A stretch of DNA of 64,000 bases from Neisseriaceae bacterium PsAf (GCA_017114885.1 WNLJ01000010.1:1-64000), one strand, 5' to 3'; positions 26,806 through 37,284 are shown, numbered from the stretch's first letter. Program-made: numbers and translations. Notes: generated from the sequence alone by a model not told the origin.

Positions 26806-27636
26806 TTAAAACTGTCTTTTCAATCCTGTTTGAGCCATTACACTCGCTGCTAATTCCTCAACAGATTTATTGGTACTACTCATATAAGGTATTTTATTGT
26901 ACTTGAATATTTTTTCAGCTTGAGCAACTTCTTTTTTACAATTTTCTAAATCTGCATATTTAGACTCTGGCCTTCTTTCCGTGCGAATACCATGCAGTCG
27001 TTCGGGGTCGATAGTCAAACCGAATAATTTATCTTGGTACGGGGCCAATAACCGAGGAATATCAAGTTTGCCTAAATCATCTTCTATTAAAGGATAGTTG
27101 GCCGCTCTAATTCCATAATTTAATGCTAAATATAAGCAAGTTGGGGTTTTACCTGAGCGAGAGACTCCTACCAATATAATATCGGCATCTTTTAAATTCT
27201 TATGTATGAGTCCGTCATCATGGTTTAAAGAAAAATTCACGGCTTCCATTCTTCGATCATATTTTTCAGTATCATTTAAGCCATGTGTTTTTCCAACTTT
27301 ATTACTCGCACTTACCTGCAATTCTTTTTCTAATAAGTGAATAAAAGTATCAAAGAAATCAATATGGAATCCTTGGCATTGATGAATTGTTTCCCTTATA
27401 TCTGTATTCACAATACTAGAAAAAATCAAAGGTCTAGGATACCCATCTTCCACTAACTTATTAATTTGATTTACTAGTGTTTCTGCTTTTTCAATTGAGT
27501 CAATAAATGGATAAGTTCTTTTTTGGAAATCCACATAATCAAAACGACTTAACAATGCCTCCCCTAGCCCTTCAGAAGTGATACCTGTTCTATCTGAAAT
27601 GAAAAATGCATATCTGGGTTTTTCCGCCTCACTCAT
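26806..27636 (-). CDS. ppsR: PEP synthase regulatory protein (bifunctional kinase/pyrophosphorylase)
   Basis: DUF299-family enzyme that inactivates PEP synthase by ADP-dependent threonine phosphorylation and reactivates it by phosphate-dependent dephosphorylation. The opening RYAFFISDRTGITSEGLGEALLSRF is the family signature, and the P-loop-like nucleotide motif GVSRSGKTPTCLYLA is near residue 158. Length is 276 residues from ATG 27636, chosen because AAGGA lies six bases upstream; two earlier codons (TTG GTG) are in frame. It is divergent from ppsA, its substrate, which makes the assignment secure. Confidence 0.95.
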   Translation of the reverse strand: MSEAEKPRYAFFISDRTGITSEGLGEALLSRFDYVDFQKRTYPFIDSIEKAETLVNQINKLVEDGYPRPLIFSSIVNTDIRETIHQCQGFHIDFFDTFIHLLEKELQVSASNKVGKTHGLNDTEKYDRRMEAVNFSLNHDDGLIHKNLKDADIILVGVSRSGKTPTCLYLALNYGIRAANYPLIEDDLGKLDIPRLLAPYQDKLFGLTIDPERLHGIRTERRPESKYADLENCKKEVAQAEKIFKYNKIPYMSSTNKSVEELAASVMAQTGLKRQF

Positions 27637-27673
27637 CACCAATCCTTAGTATAATTATTAATGTTAAGTGCCC

Positions 27674-27702
27674 ATTATCTCAATTTCTATTAGAATAAGC
27701 AA
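27674..27702 (-). promoter_or_regulatory. Promoter of ppsR
   Basis: TTGCTT (27697-27702) and GATAAT (27674-27679) lie 17 bases apart on the minus strand, about 38 bases before the ppsR start. No comparably good ppsA promoter was seen in the rest of the 236-base divergent gap. Confidence 0.5.
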
Positions 27703-27872
27703 TTTTATAAATCCATAATATTCTAGGCTAAGGAAATGATTTTATTTATATTTCAAGTCTTTAATTGATTAATTAGCATTGAAACTCAAAATTACATGAC
27801 ATCGTATCACGAAAAAGTTAGAATATCTATATTTATTCTATAGGTTAACCTTAAAATTCAAGGAACAGCAAT

Positions 27873-30272
27873 ATGTCAAATGAAAACATTATTTGGTTTG
27901 AAAATTTACGTATAACAAATATCGATCAAGTAGGTGGTAAAAATGCATCTTTGGGCGAAATGATTAGTCAGCTAACTGAAAAAGGCGTTAGAGTCCCAGG
28001 AGGATTCGCAACTACTGCTGATGCTTTTCGACGTTTCTTAACGCATAACAACCTTAATGAAAAAATTAATACCGCATTAAATAATCTTGATGTTGACAAT
28101 GTAAATGAACTGGCCAATGTTGGTAAGCAAATTCGCCAATGGATTATTGACACACCTTTCCCTGAAGATTTAGAAACCGATATTAAAACCGCCTGGGACA
28201 AAATGTGCCAAGATGCTGGTAGCGACCAAATCTCAGTTGCCGTACGCTCATCTGCAACCGCTGAAGACTTACCTGATGCTTCTTTTGCAGGACAACAAGA
28301 GACTTTTCTAAACATCCAAGGTTTTGATAATGTAAAAGAGGCAATCCACCATGTGTTTGCCTCTCTATATAATGATAGAGCTATTTCCTATCGGGTTCAT
28401 AAAGGATTTGAACACGATATTGTTGCTCTTTCTGCTGGAGTCCAACGAATGGTTCGCTCAGACGAAGGTGCTTCTGGTGTTATGTTTACCATGGATACAG
28501 AATCTGGATTTGATCAAGTGGTATTTGTCACTTCTTCTTATGGATTAGGAGAAACAGTTGTGCAAGGAGCGGTCAATCCAGATGAATTTTATGTACACAA
28601 ACCAATATTAAAAGCAGGCAAACCTGCTATTATTAAAAAGGTATTAGGCGAAAAAGCCATTAAAATGATTTTTACTGATGAAACTCAAGCTGGTCGTTCC
28701 GTTAAAATAGTCGATGTTCCTGAAGAAGATCGTCGTCAGTTTTCAATTAATGACGATGAAATTACAGAATTGGCTAAATATGCTTTGACCATCGAAGAAC
28801 ATTATGGTTGTCCTATGGATATTGAATGGGGTCGTGATGGAATAGACAATAAATTATATATTTTACAATCTCGACCAGAAACAGTTAAATCTCAAGAAAC
28901 TAAAGTAGACACATTAAGAAATTACCATATTCAAGAAAAATCCGAAATCTTATGTACTGGGCGAGCTGTTGGTCAAAAAATCAGCCAAGGCAAAGTTAAG
29001 GTCATCACAGATATTGCTCAAATGGATAATATTAAGGCGGGAGATGTTTTAGTAACCGACATGACGGACCCTGACTGGGAACCGGTAATGAAACGTGCTT
29101 CTGCTATTGTCACTAATCGTGGCGGCAGGACTTGCCACGCGGCTATTATTGCGCGCGAGCTTGGTATTCCGGCTGTTGTTGGCTGCGGTGATGCCACTAA
29201 AAAACTATCGGATGGACAAGAAGTGACTGTCTCTTGCGCTGAAGGCGACGTGGGAAGAATATACGAAGGCTTATTAAAAATAGAAGTGATTGAATTAAAA
29301 TTAGATAATATGCCAGAAGCCCCTGTTAAAATTATGATGAATGTAGGAAATCCTGAGCTTGCTTTTAATTTCTCTAGCTTACCAAATGAAGGTATTGGAT
29401 TAGCTCGTATGGAATTTATTATCAATCGTCAAATTGGTATTCACCCTAAAGCCTTAATCGAATATGAGAAACAATCTGATGAATTGAAAAAAATCATCGA
29501 TGAAAGAGTTGCTGGTTATAGTTCTCCTGTTGATTTTTATATTGATAAAATTGCGGAAGGTGTTGCTACTCTAGCAGCTTCTGTTTACCCTAAAAAAGTA
29601 ATTGTGCGTCTTTCTGATTTTAAATCAAATGAATATGCTAATTTAATTGGTGGTACCTTGTATGAACCTCATGAAGAAAATCCGATGCTTGGGTTTAGGG
29701 GTGCTTCTCGTTATGTTTCTGATTATTTTAGAGATTGTTTTGATTTGGAGTGCAGTGCTTTAAAAAAAGTACGCGATGAAATGGGTTTAACCAATGTTGA
29801 GATTATGATTCCTTTTGTAAGAACACTTACAGAAGCAGAACAGGTCATCAGAGTATTGAAAGAAAACAACCTAGAAAGAGGTAAAAATCAACTTCGTCTG
29901 ATTATGATGTGTGAAATTCCTTCTAATGCAATTTTAGCAGAACAATTCTTACAATATTTTGATGGTTTTTCTATTGGCTCAAATGATATGACACAACTGA
30001 CTTTAGGTGTTGATAGAGACAGCGGAGGAGAGGTTGCAAGTACGTTTGATGAACGAGATCCTGCTGTAAAAACCATGTTCTCATTAGCTATTTCTGCTTG
30101 CCGAAAATTAAATAAATACGTAGGCATTTGTGGACAAGGGCCTTCTGACCATGAAGACTTTGCTAAGTGGCTAGTCGAACAAGGCATAGAAACCATTTCC
30201 CTCAATCCTGATACTGTGGTTGAAACTTGGTTATATTTGGAGAACGAACTCAATTCAGAGAAAAAAGTATAA
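27873..30272 (+). CDS. ppsA: Phosphoenolpyruvate synthase
   Basis: Converts pyruvate, ATP and water to PEP, AMP and phosphate, enabling gluconeogenic growth on pyruvate or lactate. Three domains are visible. The N-terminal ATP-grasp domain carries [29 protein letters not shown]. The central phosphohistidine domain has the catalytic His in [22 protein letters not shown] near residue 420. The C-terminal PEP/pyruvate barrel includes [31 protein letters not shown] and [10 protein letters not shown]. At 799 residues it is normal length. AAGGAA precedes the ATG. Its regulator ppsR is divergent. Confidence 0.97.
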   Translation: MSNENIIWFENLRITNIDQVGGKNASLGEMISQLTEKGVRVPGGFATTADAFRRFLTHNNLNEKINTALNNLDVDNVNELANVGKQIRQWIIDTPFPEDLETDIKTAWDKMCQDAGSDQISVAVRSSATAEDLPDASFAGQQETFLNIQGFDNVKEAIHHVFASLYNDRAISYRVHKGFEHDIVALSAGVQRMVRSDEGASGVMFTMDTESGFDQVVFVTSSYGLGETVVQGAVNPDEFYVHKPILKAGKPAIIKKVLGEKAIKMIFTDETQAGRSVKIVDVPEEDRRQFSINDDEITELAKYALTIEEHYGCPMDIEWGRDGIDNKLYILQSRPETVKSQETKVDTLRNYHIQEKSEILCTGRAVGQKISQGKVKVITDIAQMDNIKAGDVLVTDMTDPDWEPVMKRASAIVTNRGGRTCHAAIIARELGIPAVVGCGDATKKLSDGQEVTVSCAEGDVGRIYEGLLKIEVIELKLDNMPEAPVKIMMNVGNPELAFNFSSLPNEGIGLARMEFIINRQIGIHPKALIEYEKQSDELKKIIDERVAGYSSPVDFYIDKIAEGVATLAASVYPKKVIVRLSDFKSNEYANLIGGTLYEPHEENPMLGFRGASRYVSDYFRDCFDLECSALKKVRDEMGLTNVEIMIPFVRTLTEAEQVIRVLKENNLERGKNQLRLIMMCEIPSNAILAEQFLQYFDGFSIGSNDMTQLTLGVDRDSGGEVASTFDERDPAVKTMFSLAISACRKLNKYVGICGQGPSDHEDFAKWLVEQGIETISLNPDTVVETWLYLENELNSEKKV

Positions 30273-30304
30273 ATAAAATTAATATTAATAAGAAAGGAAT
30301 GAAA

Positions 30305-30817
30305 ATGAAAAAGTCTTGGTTACTTACTTTGATATTACCTTTGGTTGCTACCTATACTTTTGCTGATCAGGTGTTACTGGGTAAAAATTGGTCGGCTAAA
30401 GAAATTGACGGTGTTTATGTCGTTAGTATTAAAGATAGAGCCAATCTAGTTGAAGCATTAACCGATTTTGTTACTACCAATAAAATTACAGCAGGACAAA
30501 TTCAAGGATTAGGTGCTATCAATAGCGTTACTTTGAAAATGTTTAACCCTACTACGCAAAAATTTTCTAGTAAAACTTTTAATAAACAGTTAGAAATGAC
30601 GAACGTAACGGGCAATATTTTTACCATGGATCACAAGCCCAACTTGCACTTACACGTTACTTTAGGGGATGAAAACTATCAAGCTATTGCTGGACACCTT
30701 CTTGAGGCAAAAATAAGAGGTGCTGGTGAATTTTATGTTACTCCCGTGAAAGGCATCGTTGAAAAAACCCCTTCTAAAGAAGTGGGTCTTAATTTATACG
30801 ATTTTCAAAAAAAATAA
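30305..30817 (+). CDS. Exported PPC/DUF296-domain protein
   Basis: Residues 1-20 form a signal peptide (KKSWLLTLILPLVATYTFAD) and the rest is one PPC (plants and prokaryotes conserved, DUF296) domain of about 140 residues. Family hallmarks include LVEALTDFVTTNKITAGQIQGLGAI, and a His-rich metal-site-like stretch HKPNLHLHVTLGDEN followed by AIAGHLLEAKI. In plants this domain occurs in AT-hook DNA-binding proteins; the bacterial function is unknown. The start is the ATG at 30305, with AAAGGA six bases upstream; another ATG at 30299 abuts the ribosome-binding site. It follows ppsA by 32 bases. A periplasmic location rules out a DNA-binding role unless the signal is misjudged. Confidence 0.85.
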   Translation: MKKSWLLTLILPLVATYTFADQVLLGKNWSAKEIDGVYVVSIKDRANLVEALTDFVTTNKITAGQIQGLGAINSVTLKMFNPTTQKFSSKTFNKQLEMTNVTGNIFTMDHKPNLHLHVTLGDENYQAIAGHLLEAKIRGAGEFYVTPVKGIVEKTPSKEVGLNLYDFQKK

Positions 30818-30833
30818 ATAAGGCGGGTTTATT

Positions 30834-31268
30834 TTGACACAGAAAAATAAATACTTTTTGTTTGCTTCTATTCTCTGGTTTTTATTAAGTTGTTATGGTT
30901 TATTTTCAGAAGCTGACTCAAGTCATTCTGGTTTTCTAAGTCAAATTATTAGCTTTTTAAACCTTGATCAAACTAATTGGGCTATTGATAAAATAGCCCA
31001 TTTTTCTATGTTTTATATTCAAGCTATTTTAATTTTTTATAGCTTTCATCCTTTTAAAAAAACAAGTTTCATCTATATAATAATTTTACTAATAGTTTGG
31101 GCTTTTTTATCAGAACAACTACAATCTATTTTAACAATGACACGGCATAAAGATTTGTATGATGTCATGGCAGACAGCTTGGGTATATTATTTGCTTGTA
31201 TATTTTTTCTATATGTGGAAAGAAAAACATACGAACCTAAGTCACAATCTATGCAAAAGGAAAACTAA
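30834..31268 (+). CDS. VanZ-like family membrane protein
   Basis: A 144-residue protein with four hydrophobic helices, at about residues 7-23, 48-68, 74-94 and 112-130. The VanZ-type motif [17 protein letters not shown] precedes the loop [19 protein letters not shown], which contains the conserved D(x)xxN/D-type polar residues of the family. Function is unknown for most members; VanZ itself gives low teicoplanin resistance. The start is a TTG at 30834 behind AAGGCGGG, as no suitable ATG exists. Its stop overlaps the pyrB ATG (TAATG), so the two are probably cotranscribed. Confidence 0.82.
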   Translation: MTQKNKYFLFASILWFLLSCYGLFSEADSSHSGFLSQIISFLNLDQTNWAIDKIAHFSMFYIQAILIFYSFHPFKKTSFIYIIILLIVWAFLSEQLQSILTMTRHKDLYDVMADSLGILFACIFFLYVERKTYEPKSQSMQKEN

Positions 31269-32191
31269 TGTCCAATCCTCTGTATCAAAAAAATATCATT
31301 TCAATTCCTGAACTTTCTAGAGATGAACTTGAACTTTTAATTCAAACTGGATTAAATTTAAAACACTCCCCTCGTAATGATTTACTTAATGGAAAAGTGA
31401 TTGCCAGCTGTTTTTTTGAACCATCCACCCGCACTCGATTGTCTTTTGAAACTGCCATACAACGCTTAGGAGGAAAAGTAATCGGTTTTTCTGATGCTCA
31501 AAACACCAGTGTCAAAAAAGGTGAAACCTTAGCAGATACCGCACGTATGATTAACGCTTATGCTGATGCTATTGTAATGAGGCACAACAAAGATGGAGCA
31601 GCAAGAATTGTAGGTGAATTTGCCAACTGCCCTGTTATTAATGCTGGTGATGGCACCAATCAACACCCATCTCAAACACTTTTAGATCTTATTTCAATCA
31701 AAGAAACCCAAGGGACTTTGGAAAATTTAAAAATTGCTTTAGTTGGGGATTTAAAATATGGACGAACCGTACACTCCCTAGTCCAAGCTTTAAGCCTATT
31801 TAATTGTGAATTTTACTTTCTTTCTCCAAGTAATCTTGCCATGCCAGAATATATTTGTGAAGAACTAGATAATGCCAATATTACTTATCAAACTTGTCAA
31901 TCATTAGCAGATGTTATTAAAGTAGTAGATATTTTATACATGACACGCATACAAAAAGAACGTTTTGATGAACAAGAATTTCTAAAGTTAAAAAATAGTT
32001 ATATATTAAATGCCTCTTTACTTAATGAAGCAAAATCAAATCTGAAAATTTTACATCCTTTACCTCGAGTGGATGAAATTCATTATTCTGTAGACAGTAC
32101 GCCTTATGCTTATTACTTCCAACAAGCAGGCAATGGTGTTTTCGCAAGACAAGCAATTCTTGCTTTAGTTCTTAATCCTTCAATTTCTTAA
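31268..32191 (+). CDS. pyrB: Aspartate carbamoyltransferase catalytic chain
   Basis: First committed step of pyrimidine synthesis: carbamoyl phosphate plus aspartate to carbamoyl aspartate. The carbamoyl-phosphate motif STRTRLSFE is near residue 53, the lysine loop [15 protein letters not shown] is near 79, and the [10 protein letters not shown] motif is near 262, all catalytic hallmarks. The 307-residue length is that of the class B catalytic chain. The ATG overlaps the VanZ-like gene stop, and pyrI follows after 24 bases, giving the classical pyrBI operon. Confidence 0.97.
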   Translation: MSNPLYQKNIISIPELSRDELELLIQTGLNLKHSPRNDLLNGKVIASCFFEPSTRTRLSFETAIQRLGGKVIGFSDAQNTSVKKGETLADTARMINAYADAIVMRHNKDGAARIVGEFANCPVINAGDGTNQHPSQTLLDLISIKETQGTLENLKIALVGDLKYGRTVHSLVQALSLFNCEFYFLSPSNLAMPEYICEELDNANITYQTCQSLADVIKVVDILYMTRIQKERFDEQEFLKLKNSYILNASLLNEAKSNLKILHPLPRVDEIHYSVDSTPYAYYFQQAGNGVFARQAILALVLNPSIS

Positions 32192-32215
32192 CTTAATGAA
32201 TGTTGAATGTAAAAA

Positions 32216-32671
32216 ATGAAAGAACAAACTCTTAGTGTAAAAGCCATTGAAAATGGCACCGTCATTGATCATATTCCAGCAGGAGAAGGTCTTAACATAC
32301 TGCATTATTTTGCTCTTGACCAACTACAAAAATGCATTACTGTCGGTTTCAATCTTAAAAGTGGCACTCAAAATTATAAAGATTTAATTAAAATAGAAGA
32401 TGTTTTCTTTACTGAAGAAAACATCCAACAAATCGCCTTTTTTGCACCTCAGTGCACTATTAATATCATTAAAAATTTTGAAGTCATTCAAAAAATAACA
32501 CCAACTTATCCTGATCAAGTGGTTGGCATTTTCAAATGCCCTAATATGAATTGTGCCTCTCATGGAGAGCCAGTCAAAAGCCATTTTTATGTTAAAAACA
32601 AAAACAACAAGACAAAATTAAAATGCCATTATTGTGAAAAAATATATCCATTTGAATGGGTACACAAATAA
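32216..32671 (+). CDS. pyrI: Aspartate carbamoyltransferase regulatory chain
   Basis: Binds CTP or ATP and imposes allosteric control on the PyrB catalytic trimers. The N-terminal nucleotide-binding domain opens LSVKAIENGTVIDHIPAGEGLNILHYF. The C-terminal zinc domain has four cysteines in CPNMNC and CHYC, the last pair near residue 140, which hold the structural zinc that contacts PyrB. The 151-residue length is typical. It ends four bases from the convergent parE stop with no terminator hairpin between them. Confidence 0.96.
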   Translation: MKEQTLSVKAIENGTVIDHIPAGEGLNILHYFALDQLQKCITVGFNLKSGTQNYKDLIKIEDVFFTEENIQQIAFFAPQCTINIIKNFEVIQKITPTYPDQVVGIFKCPNMNCASHGEPVKSHFYVKNKNNKTKLKCHYCEKIYPFEWVHK

Positions 32672-32674
32672 TAA

Positions 32675-34663
32675 TTAGATATCTGCTTCTACTTGATTGC
32701 CTTTTTCCTCTATCCATTCACGTCTCGAAGCAGCTTCTCCTCTGCCCATTAGCAGTACGAACATTTTCTGAGTATCATCTGGAATATCATTGATACGAAC
32801 TTGTAATAGTCTTCTACTATCTGGATCCATGGTGGTGTCTCTCAATTGCTCAGGATTCATTTCTCCTAAACCTTTAAAACGACTGATAGAATATCCATTT
32901 TCATTAATGCCCTCTTTTGTTAATTTGGCAACAATGCCATCTAATTCTAGACTATCCAATGCATAATATTTTCTGGCAGGTTTATTTTTACCCCTGGCGT
33001 TCACATCCACTCTAAATAAAGGAGGTTGAGCTACAAAAATATGACCTTCTTGTATTAACTTAGGAAAATGCCTGTAAAATAAAGTCAATAACAATACTTG
33101 TATGTGAGCCCCATCCACATCTGCATCGGATAAAATAGCAATTTTTCCATAACGTAAAGAATTTAGATCCACCTCATCATCTAAAGAATGTGGATCAACA
33201 CCAATAGCAACTGAAATATCATGTATTTCTGCATTGCCTAATAACTGATCCTTATGCACATCAAAACTATTCAATACTTTTCCTCTTAAAGGAAGAATAG
33301 CTTGATTATACTTATTTCTAGCTAATTTAGCCGAACCACCAGCAGATTCTCCCTCAACCAAAAACAATTCAGTTTCACGAACATCTTCGCTCTCACAATC
33401 GGTTAATTTACCTGGTAAAACGGCCAGCCCAGATCCTTTTCTTTTCTCTATTTTTTTGGCAGAACGCATCCGAGCTTGTGCTTGTTTAATAGATAAATCG
33501 GCAATTTTTTTACCTACTTCTATATTTTGGTTCAACCATAATTCAAGCGAATCTAATAATGCCTGAGACACTAAACGGGTACTTGTTCTATTAATAAGTT
33601 TCTCTTTAGTTTGACCCTGAAATTGAGGATCCATTACTCGAGCAGATAGTACAAAAGATACCCTAGAAAACACATCATCACTTTGCACTTTTACGCCTCG
33701 GGGTAACAAATTATGTAGGCGAATAAAATTATCAACCGCAGTAAAAATAGCTTGTTTTAAACCTGATTCATGAGTCCCTCCCAAAGGTGTCGCTATCAAA
33801 TTCACATAACTGCTGGAAGCAACGTGCCCTTCCTCACTCCACGCTAAGGCAACTGATACTCCCTCACCTTCACTAAAATCTCCAATATCTTCAGTAAGAT
33901 AACTTTCCATATATTGAACAGGATGAATTAATTCTACATCCCCCAACATGGACTCTAAGTATTCTTGCATTCCATTAGAATAATACCAACTTTCGCTCTC
34001 AATACTATCATCTGCAGCGTGTATATTTAAGGTAACTCTCAGCCCTGGCAATAACACAGCCTTAGCTTTTAGTAAATTTTCTATTTGAGGAATTGAATAA
34101 TTTGGATTTTCAAAATACTGTGGATCTGGCCAAATCCTTACTTTGGTTCCCGTGTCTTTTTTGGCACAAGTCCCAATCTTGGTTAATGGCTCTATTACTT
34201 CGCCCCCAGAAAAAACGATATACCAAATTTCACCGTCTCGTTTAACCGTTACTTCAAGACGGGATGATAATGCATTGGTCACAGAGACACCTACACCATG
34301 CAATCCTCCTGAAAAAGCATAGGCACCACCTTCTTTCTTATTAAATTTTCCACCTGCATGCAAACGACTAAATACTAACTCGAGAACACTTATTTTTTCA
34401 TCAGGATGTTGGCCTGTAGGAATACCTCGACCATTATCTTCAACTTGCAATGACAAATCAGAAAAAACATCTACTGTGATTTGATCTGCAAAACCACCTA
34501 AAGCTTCATCTGCTGCATTATCAATAACTTCCTGACAAATATGTGTTGGATTGTCAGTATAAGTATACATACCAGGTCTTTTTTTAACAGGTTCTAAGCC
34601 TTTCAGAACTGTTACACTCGCTTCATCATAACTACGGTCCAACCAATTTTGTTTATTCATCAT
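32675..34663 (-). CDS. parE: DNA topoisomerase IV subunit B
   Basis: ATPase subunit of topoisomerase IV, which decatenates daughter chromosomes. The GHKL ATP-binding site is at DNAADEALGGFADQI and VEDNGRGIPTGQHP. The transducer domain follows, then the TOPRIM metal-binding domain with LFLVEGESAGGSAKLAR and LSDADVDGAHIQVLLLTLFYRHF. The C-terminus GRGEAASRREWIE marks ParE rather than GyrB, as does the 662-residue length and the absence of the long GyrB insert. It lies upstream of nothing on its strand; rppH is its upstream neighbour. parC is not in the window. Confidence 0.95.
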   Translation of the reverse strand: MMNKQNWLDRSYDEASVTVLKGLEPVKKRPGMYTYTDNPTHICQEVIDNAADEALGGFADQITVDVFSDLSLQVEDNGRGIPTGQHPDEKISVLELVFSRLHAGGKFNKKEGGAYAFSGGLHGVGVSVTNALSSRLEVTVKRDGEIWYIVFSGGEVIEPLTKIGTCAKKDTGTKVRIWPDPQYFENPNYSIPQIENLLKAKAVLLPGLRVTLNIHAADDSIESESWYYSNGMQEYLESMLGDVELIHPVQYMESYLTEDIGDFSEGEGVSVALAWSEEGHVASSSYVNLIATPLGGTHESGLKQAIFTAVDNFIRLHNLLPRGVKVQSDDVFSRVSFVLSARVMDPQFQGQTKEKLINRTSTRLVSQALLDSLELWLNQNIEVGKKIADLSIKQAQARMRSAKKIEKRKGSGLAVLPGKLTDCESEDVRETELFLVEGESAGGSAKLARNKYNQAILPLRGKVLNSFDVHKDQLLGNAEIHDISVAIGVDPHSLDDEVDLNSLRYGKIAILSDADVDGAHIQVLLLTLFYRHFPKLIQEGHIFVAQPPLFRVDVNARGKNKPARKYYALDSLELDGIVAKLTKEGINENGYSISRFKGLGEMNPEQLRDTTMDPDSRRLLQVRINDIPDDTQKMFVLLMGRGEAASRREWIEEKGNQVEADI

Positions 34664-34685
34664 ATTTAATTGTATCTGTTTTATA

Positions 34686-35180
34686 TTATTTTTGATTTGT
34701 ATCAGAATCTATACCAAGGATAGGAGCAAATTCTTGTAATACTGCTTGATACACTTCTTTTTTAAAGTCAATAATTTCCCGAATAGGATTCCAATACCCA
34801 TTCCATCGCCAACCATCAAACTCAGGTTTACTGGTTGCTCTTAAAGAAATGTCTGAATTCCTACCGACGAATCGTAACAAAAACCAAATTTGTTTTTGTC
34901 CCTTATAGAAGTTATCCGAATCTTTTTTTAACCATTTTTTAGGAACATCGTAATAAATCCAATCATTCGTTCGATTGATAATTTCAACTTGATTGGGTTT
35001 TAAACCCACTTCTTCCATTAATTCTCTGTACATTGCCTCATCAGGAGTTTCTCCTTTGTCAATACCACCTTGGGGAAACTGCCAAGCAAGTTGCCTAACT
35101 CGTTTTCCCCAAAATACTTTATTTTCTCGATTGACGATAATAATCCCAACATTAGGCCTATATCCTAATTGATCTAACAT
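34686..35180 (-). CDS. rppH: RNA pyrophosphohydrolase (Nudix)
   Basis: Removes pyrophosphate from 5'-triphosphate RNA ends and so starts RNase E-dependent mRNA decay. The protein opens [21 protein letters not shown] and has the Nudix box [12 protein letters not shown]...RELMEEVG at about residues 38-59, with the conserved WQFPQGG before it. The 164-residue length fits RppH. It is 22 bases upstream of parE on the same strand, with gluQ next upstream. Confidence 0.95.
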   Translation of the reverse strand: MLDQLGYRPNVGIIIVNRENKVFWGKRVRQLAWQFPQGGIDKGETPDEAMYRELMEEVGLKPNQVEIINRTNDWIYYDVPKKWLKKDSDNFYKGQKQIWFLLRFVGRNSDISLRATSKPEFDGWRWNGYWNPIREIIDFKKEVYQAVLQEFAPILGIDSDTNQK

Positions 35181-35242
35181 TTTACTACCTATTTAAATTT
35201 AATAATTTTATTCTCTCATAATTTGAATTTGAAAACTAGGGA

Positions 35243-36109
35243 CTATTCAGTAATGATATTCTTTTTAGAAAGCTTGATTTCATTCCAATTTTTAACTGCC
35301 CAAGCAAGCAGTTCTTGTATGTTATTGGTTGAAGGAATGGGTTCCGAAAATCCAAACAAATTCAACAATTCATATAAAATTTGAATTTTCTTATCTAATT
35401 GAATCTCTGGTGCTTTGGTTTGTTTAGACCATTTTTGTCCTTGTTGGTTGGTCAGTAAAGGAAAATGTTTATAATATTGCGGCCTAAAATTAAGACATTG
35501 CTTTAAATAAATTTGTCTGGGTGTAGAGTCTAATAAATCTTGTCCTCGTACAATATCAGTAACTCCCTGTAATTCATCATCTACAACAACAGCTAATTGA
35601 TAAGCAAAACAACCATCTGCGCTTTTTAGAATAAAGTCTCCTACCTCTTGCTTTAAATTTTGCTGATATAAACCCACAATACCATCTGTAAAACTAATAT
35701 TAATATCGGGTACTTTCAATCTATAACTAGGTATTCTATTGGGTTTGTTTTTTATATTGATATCTCTACCAGATAAATTTTTAATCCGATTCCACTCTTT
35801 TCTAGAAAAGAAACAAGGATAAGCAAAATCTCGCTTATATAAATCATCTAAATAATGCTGATATAACGCTATCCGCTCACTCTGATAAACAACTTTTTCA
35901 TCCCAGTACAATCCAAATTCTTCTAAAGTTTTTTGAATATGAGTCGCCATGTCCTCACTACAACGATAAGTATCGATATCCTCTATTCTTAACAACCAAG
36001 TCCCTTGATTGGCTTTGGCATCAAGATAACTAATAAGTGCCGCAAATATAGAGCCTATATGCAACGGCCCCGTTGGACTGGGGGCAAAACGACCAATATA
36101 TTTATTCAT
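35243..36109 (-). CDS. gluQ: Glutamyl-Q tRNA(Asp) synthetase
   Basis: Truncated GluRS paralogue that attaches glutamate to the queuosine base in tRNA-Asp. The class I signature GRFAPSPTGPLHIGS is at residues 6-20, the RIEDIDTYR motif at about 42-50, and the KMSKS-like GQKWSKQTKA near residue 230. It lacks the anticodon-binding domain, which distinguishes it from GluRS. The usual zinc site (Cys-x-Cys plus two later ligands) is incomplete: PCFFSRKEW keeps only one cysteine and no later pair is seen. The 288-residue length is normal. It is divergent from tsaB. Confidence 0.93.
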   Translation of the reverse strand: MNKYIGRFAPSPTGPLHIGSIFAALISYLDAKANQGTWLLRIEDIDTYRCSEDMATHIQKTLEEFGLYWDEKVVYQSERIALYQHYLDDLYKRDFAYPCFFSRKEWNRIKNLSGRDINIKNKPNRIPSYRLKVPDINISFTDGIVGLYQQNLKQEVGDFILKSADGCFAYQLAVVVDDELQGVTDIVRGQDLLDSTPRQIYLKQCLNFRPQYYKHFPLLTNQQGQKWSKQTKAPEIQLDKKIQILYELLNLFGFSEPIPSTNNIQELLAWAVKNWNEIKLSKKNIITE

Positions 36110-36154
36110 TATAAAAAATGTTACAATGTCAATTCTATCATTTTAAAAAATACT

Positions 36155-36856
36155 ATGTCCAACCTATCAAATTTGCTGCCTCGTTTAGCAATCGACACCA
36201 GTACTGAATATCTTTCAGTCGCCCTTCAAACTCAGTCTAATGCCTTTTTGCGGCATGAAAAAGTTATTAATCAACATTCTGATTTTATCATTCCTTTTAT
36301 CTTAGATGTCATCAAGCAAGCAAATATATCCTTAGATTTTATTCAATTAATTACCTACGCGGCAGGTCCTGGCTCCTTTACAGGCTTAAGAATTGCTCTA
36401 TCAGTTATTAAAGGAATTGCTTTACCTAGAAATATTCCTCTGGTTGCCATCCCTACGCTAGACTATATTGCCTATCAAGCTCATGACATTAAGTCTCAAT
36501 TAAAGATTATTGCAATAATGGATGCAAGATTGAATGAAGTCTTTGTGGCTCATTATCAGAATAATCCATTTCAAAAAATAAAACCTGACTCTATTTTAAA
36601 AAAAGATTCTCATGAATTTCAAACAATACTAGACCAAAAAAATTCAATTATCATTAGTAATAGTGATTTCATTAAAAATGATTTGAGATCGGAAAATATT
36701 TTGCTACAAAAACCAAAGGCTGATCAGCTATTTAAACTCATTGATAATACCACGAACTATTCGATGACCAATGCTGAAAATGCAACTTTAAACTATCTTA
36801 GAAATAAAGTAGCATTAACACATCAAGAACAACTACTAAAGGCTAAATATATTTGA
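36155..36856 (+). CDS. tsaB: tRNA t6A37 threonylcarbamoyladenosine synthesis protein TsaB
   Basis: Scaffold partner of TsaD in making t6A37 on ANN-decoding tRNAs. The ASKHA-fold opening LPRLAIDTSTEYLSVALQ and the motif AAGPGSFTGLRIALSVIKGIALPRNIPLVAIPTLD are diagnostic. Its C-terminal half is shorter and more divergent, normal for TsaB, giving 233 residues. I place the start at ATG 36155; the frame stays open further upstream but that region is the gluQ 5' end and promoter. The stop overlaps the TTG start of rimI, in the common tsaB-rimI arrangement. Confidence 0.92.
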   Translation: MSNLSNLLPRLAIDTSTEYLSVALQTQSNAFLRHEKVINQHSDFIIPFILDVIKQANISLDFIQLITYAAGPGSFTGLRIALSVIKGIALPRNIPLVAIPTLDYIAYQAHDIKSQLKIIAIMDARLNEVFVAHYQNNPFQKIKPDSILKKDSHEFQTILDQKNSIIISNSDFIKNDLRSENILLQKPKADQLFKLIDNTTNYSMTNAENATLNYLRNKVALTHQEQLLKAKYI

Positions 36857-37284
36857 TCCGCGACATAAGACTCTCAGATTTAAAATCAATTCATCACCTT
36901 GATAAATTAACCAATCCTCATCCATGGAGTCTGAATAATATCGAGTCGAGTATTCAACACAATTTAGGATATGTGTATCTTTACCAAAATAATTTAGTTT
37001 CTTTTTTATTATTCGCAAATCAATTGGATTACACAGAAATTCTATTATTAGCCACACATCCTCAATATCAAAATCAACATTTAGCAAGTCAATTAATCAA
37101 TTCTTTAGTAGAATATAATCAAAAAACTAAAATTGATAGAATTTTACTCGAGGTAAGACAATCAAATTCTATTGCCTTACAGTTTTATCAAAAAGTTGGC
37201 TTTACCTATTTAAACACAAGAATAAATTATTATCACAACCCCATTGAGAATGCTTTAATTTTGGAAAAAAATGTTAAATCCTAG
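36853..37284 (+). CDS. rimI: Ribosomal protein S18 alanine N-acetyltransferase RimI
   Basis: GNAT acetyltransferase that modifies the N-terminus of ribosomal protein S18. The 143-residue protein has IRLSDLKSIHHLDKLTNPHPWS at its start, as in RimI. The acetyl-CoA loop is degenerate: LATHPQYQNQHLASQLIN replaces the usual QxxGxG. LEVRQSNSIALQFYQKVGF near residue 95 is well conserved. The start is a TTG overlapping the tsaB stop. The family and operon position make the call good; activity is less certain because of the altered loop. Confidence 0.85.
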   Translation: MIRDIRLSDLKSIHHLDKLTNPHPWSLNNIESSIQHNLGYVYLYQNNLVSFLLFANQLDYTEILLLATHPQYQNQHLASQLINSLVEYNQKTKIDRILLEVRQSNSIALQFYQKVGFTYLNTRINYYHNPIENALILEKNVKS

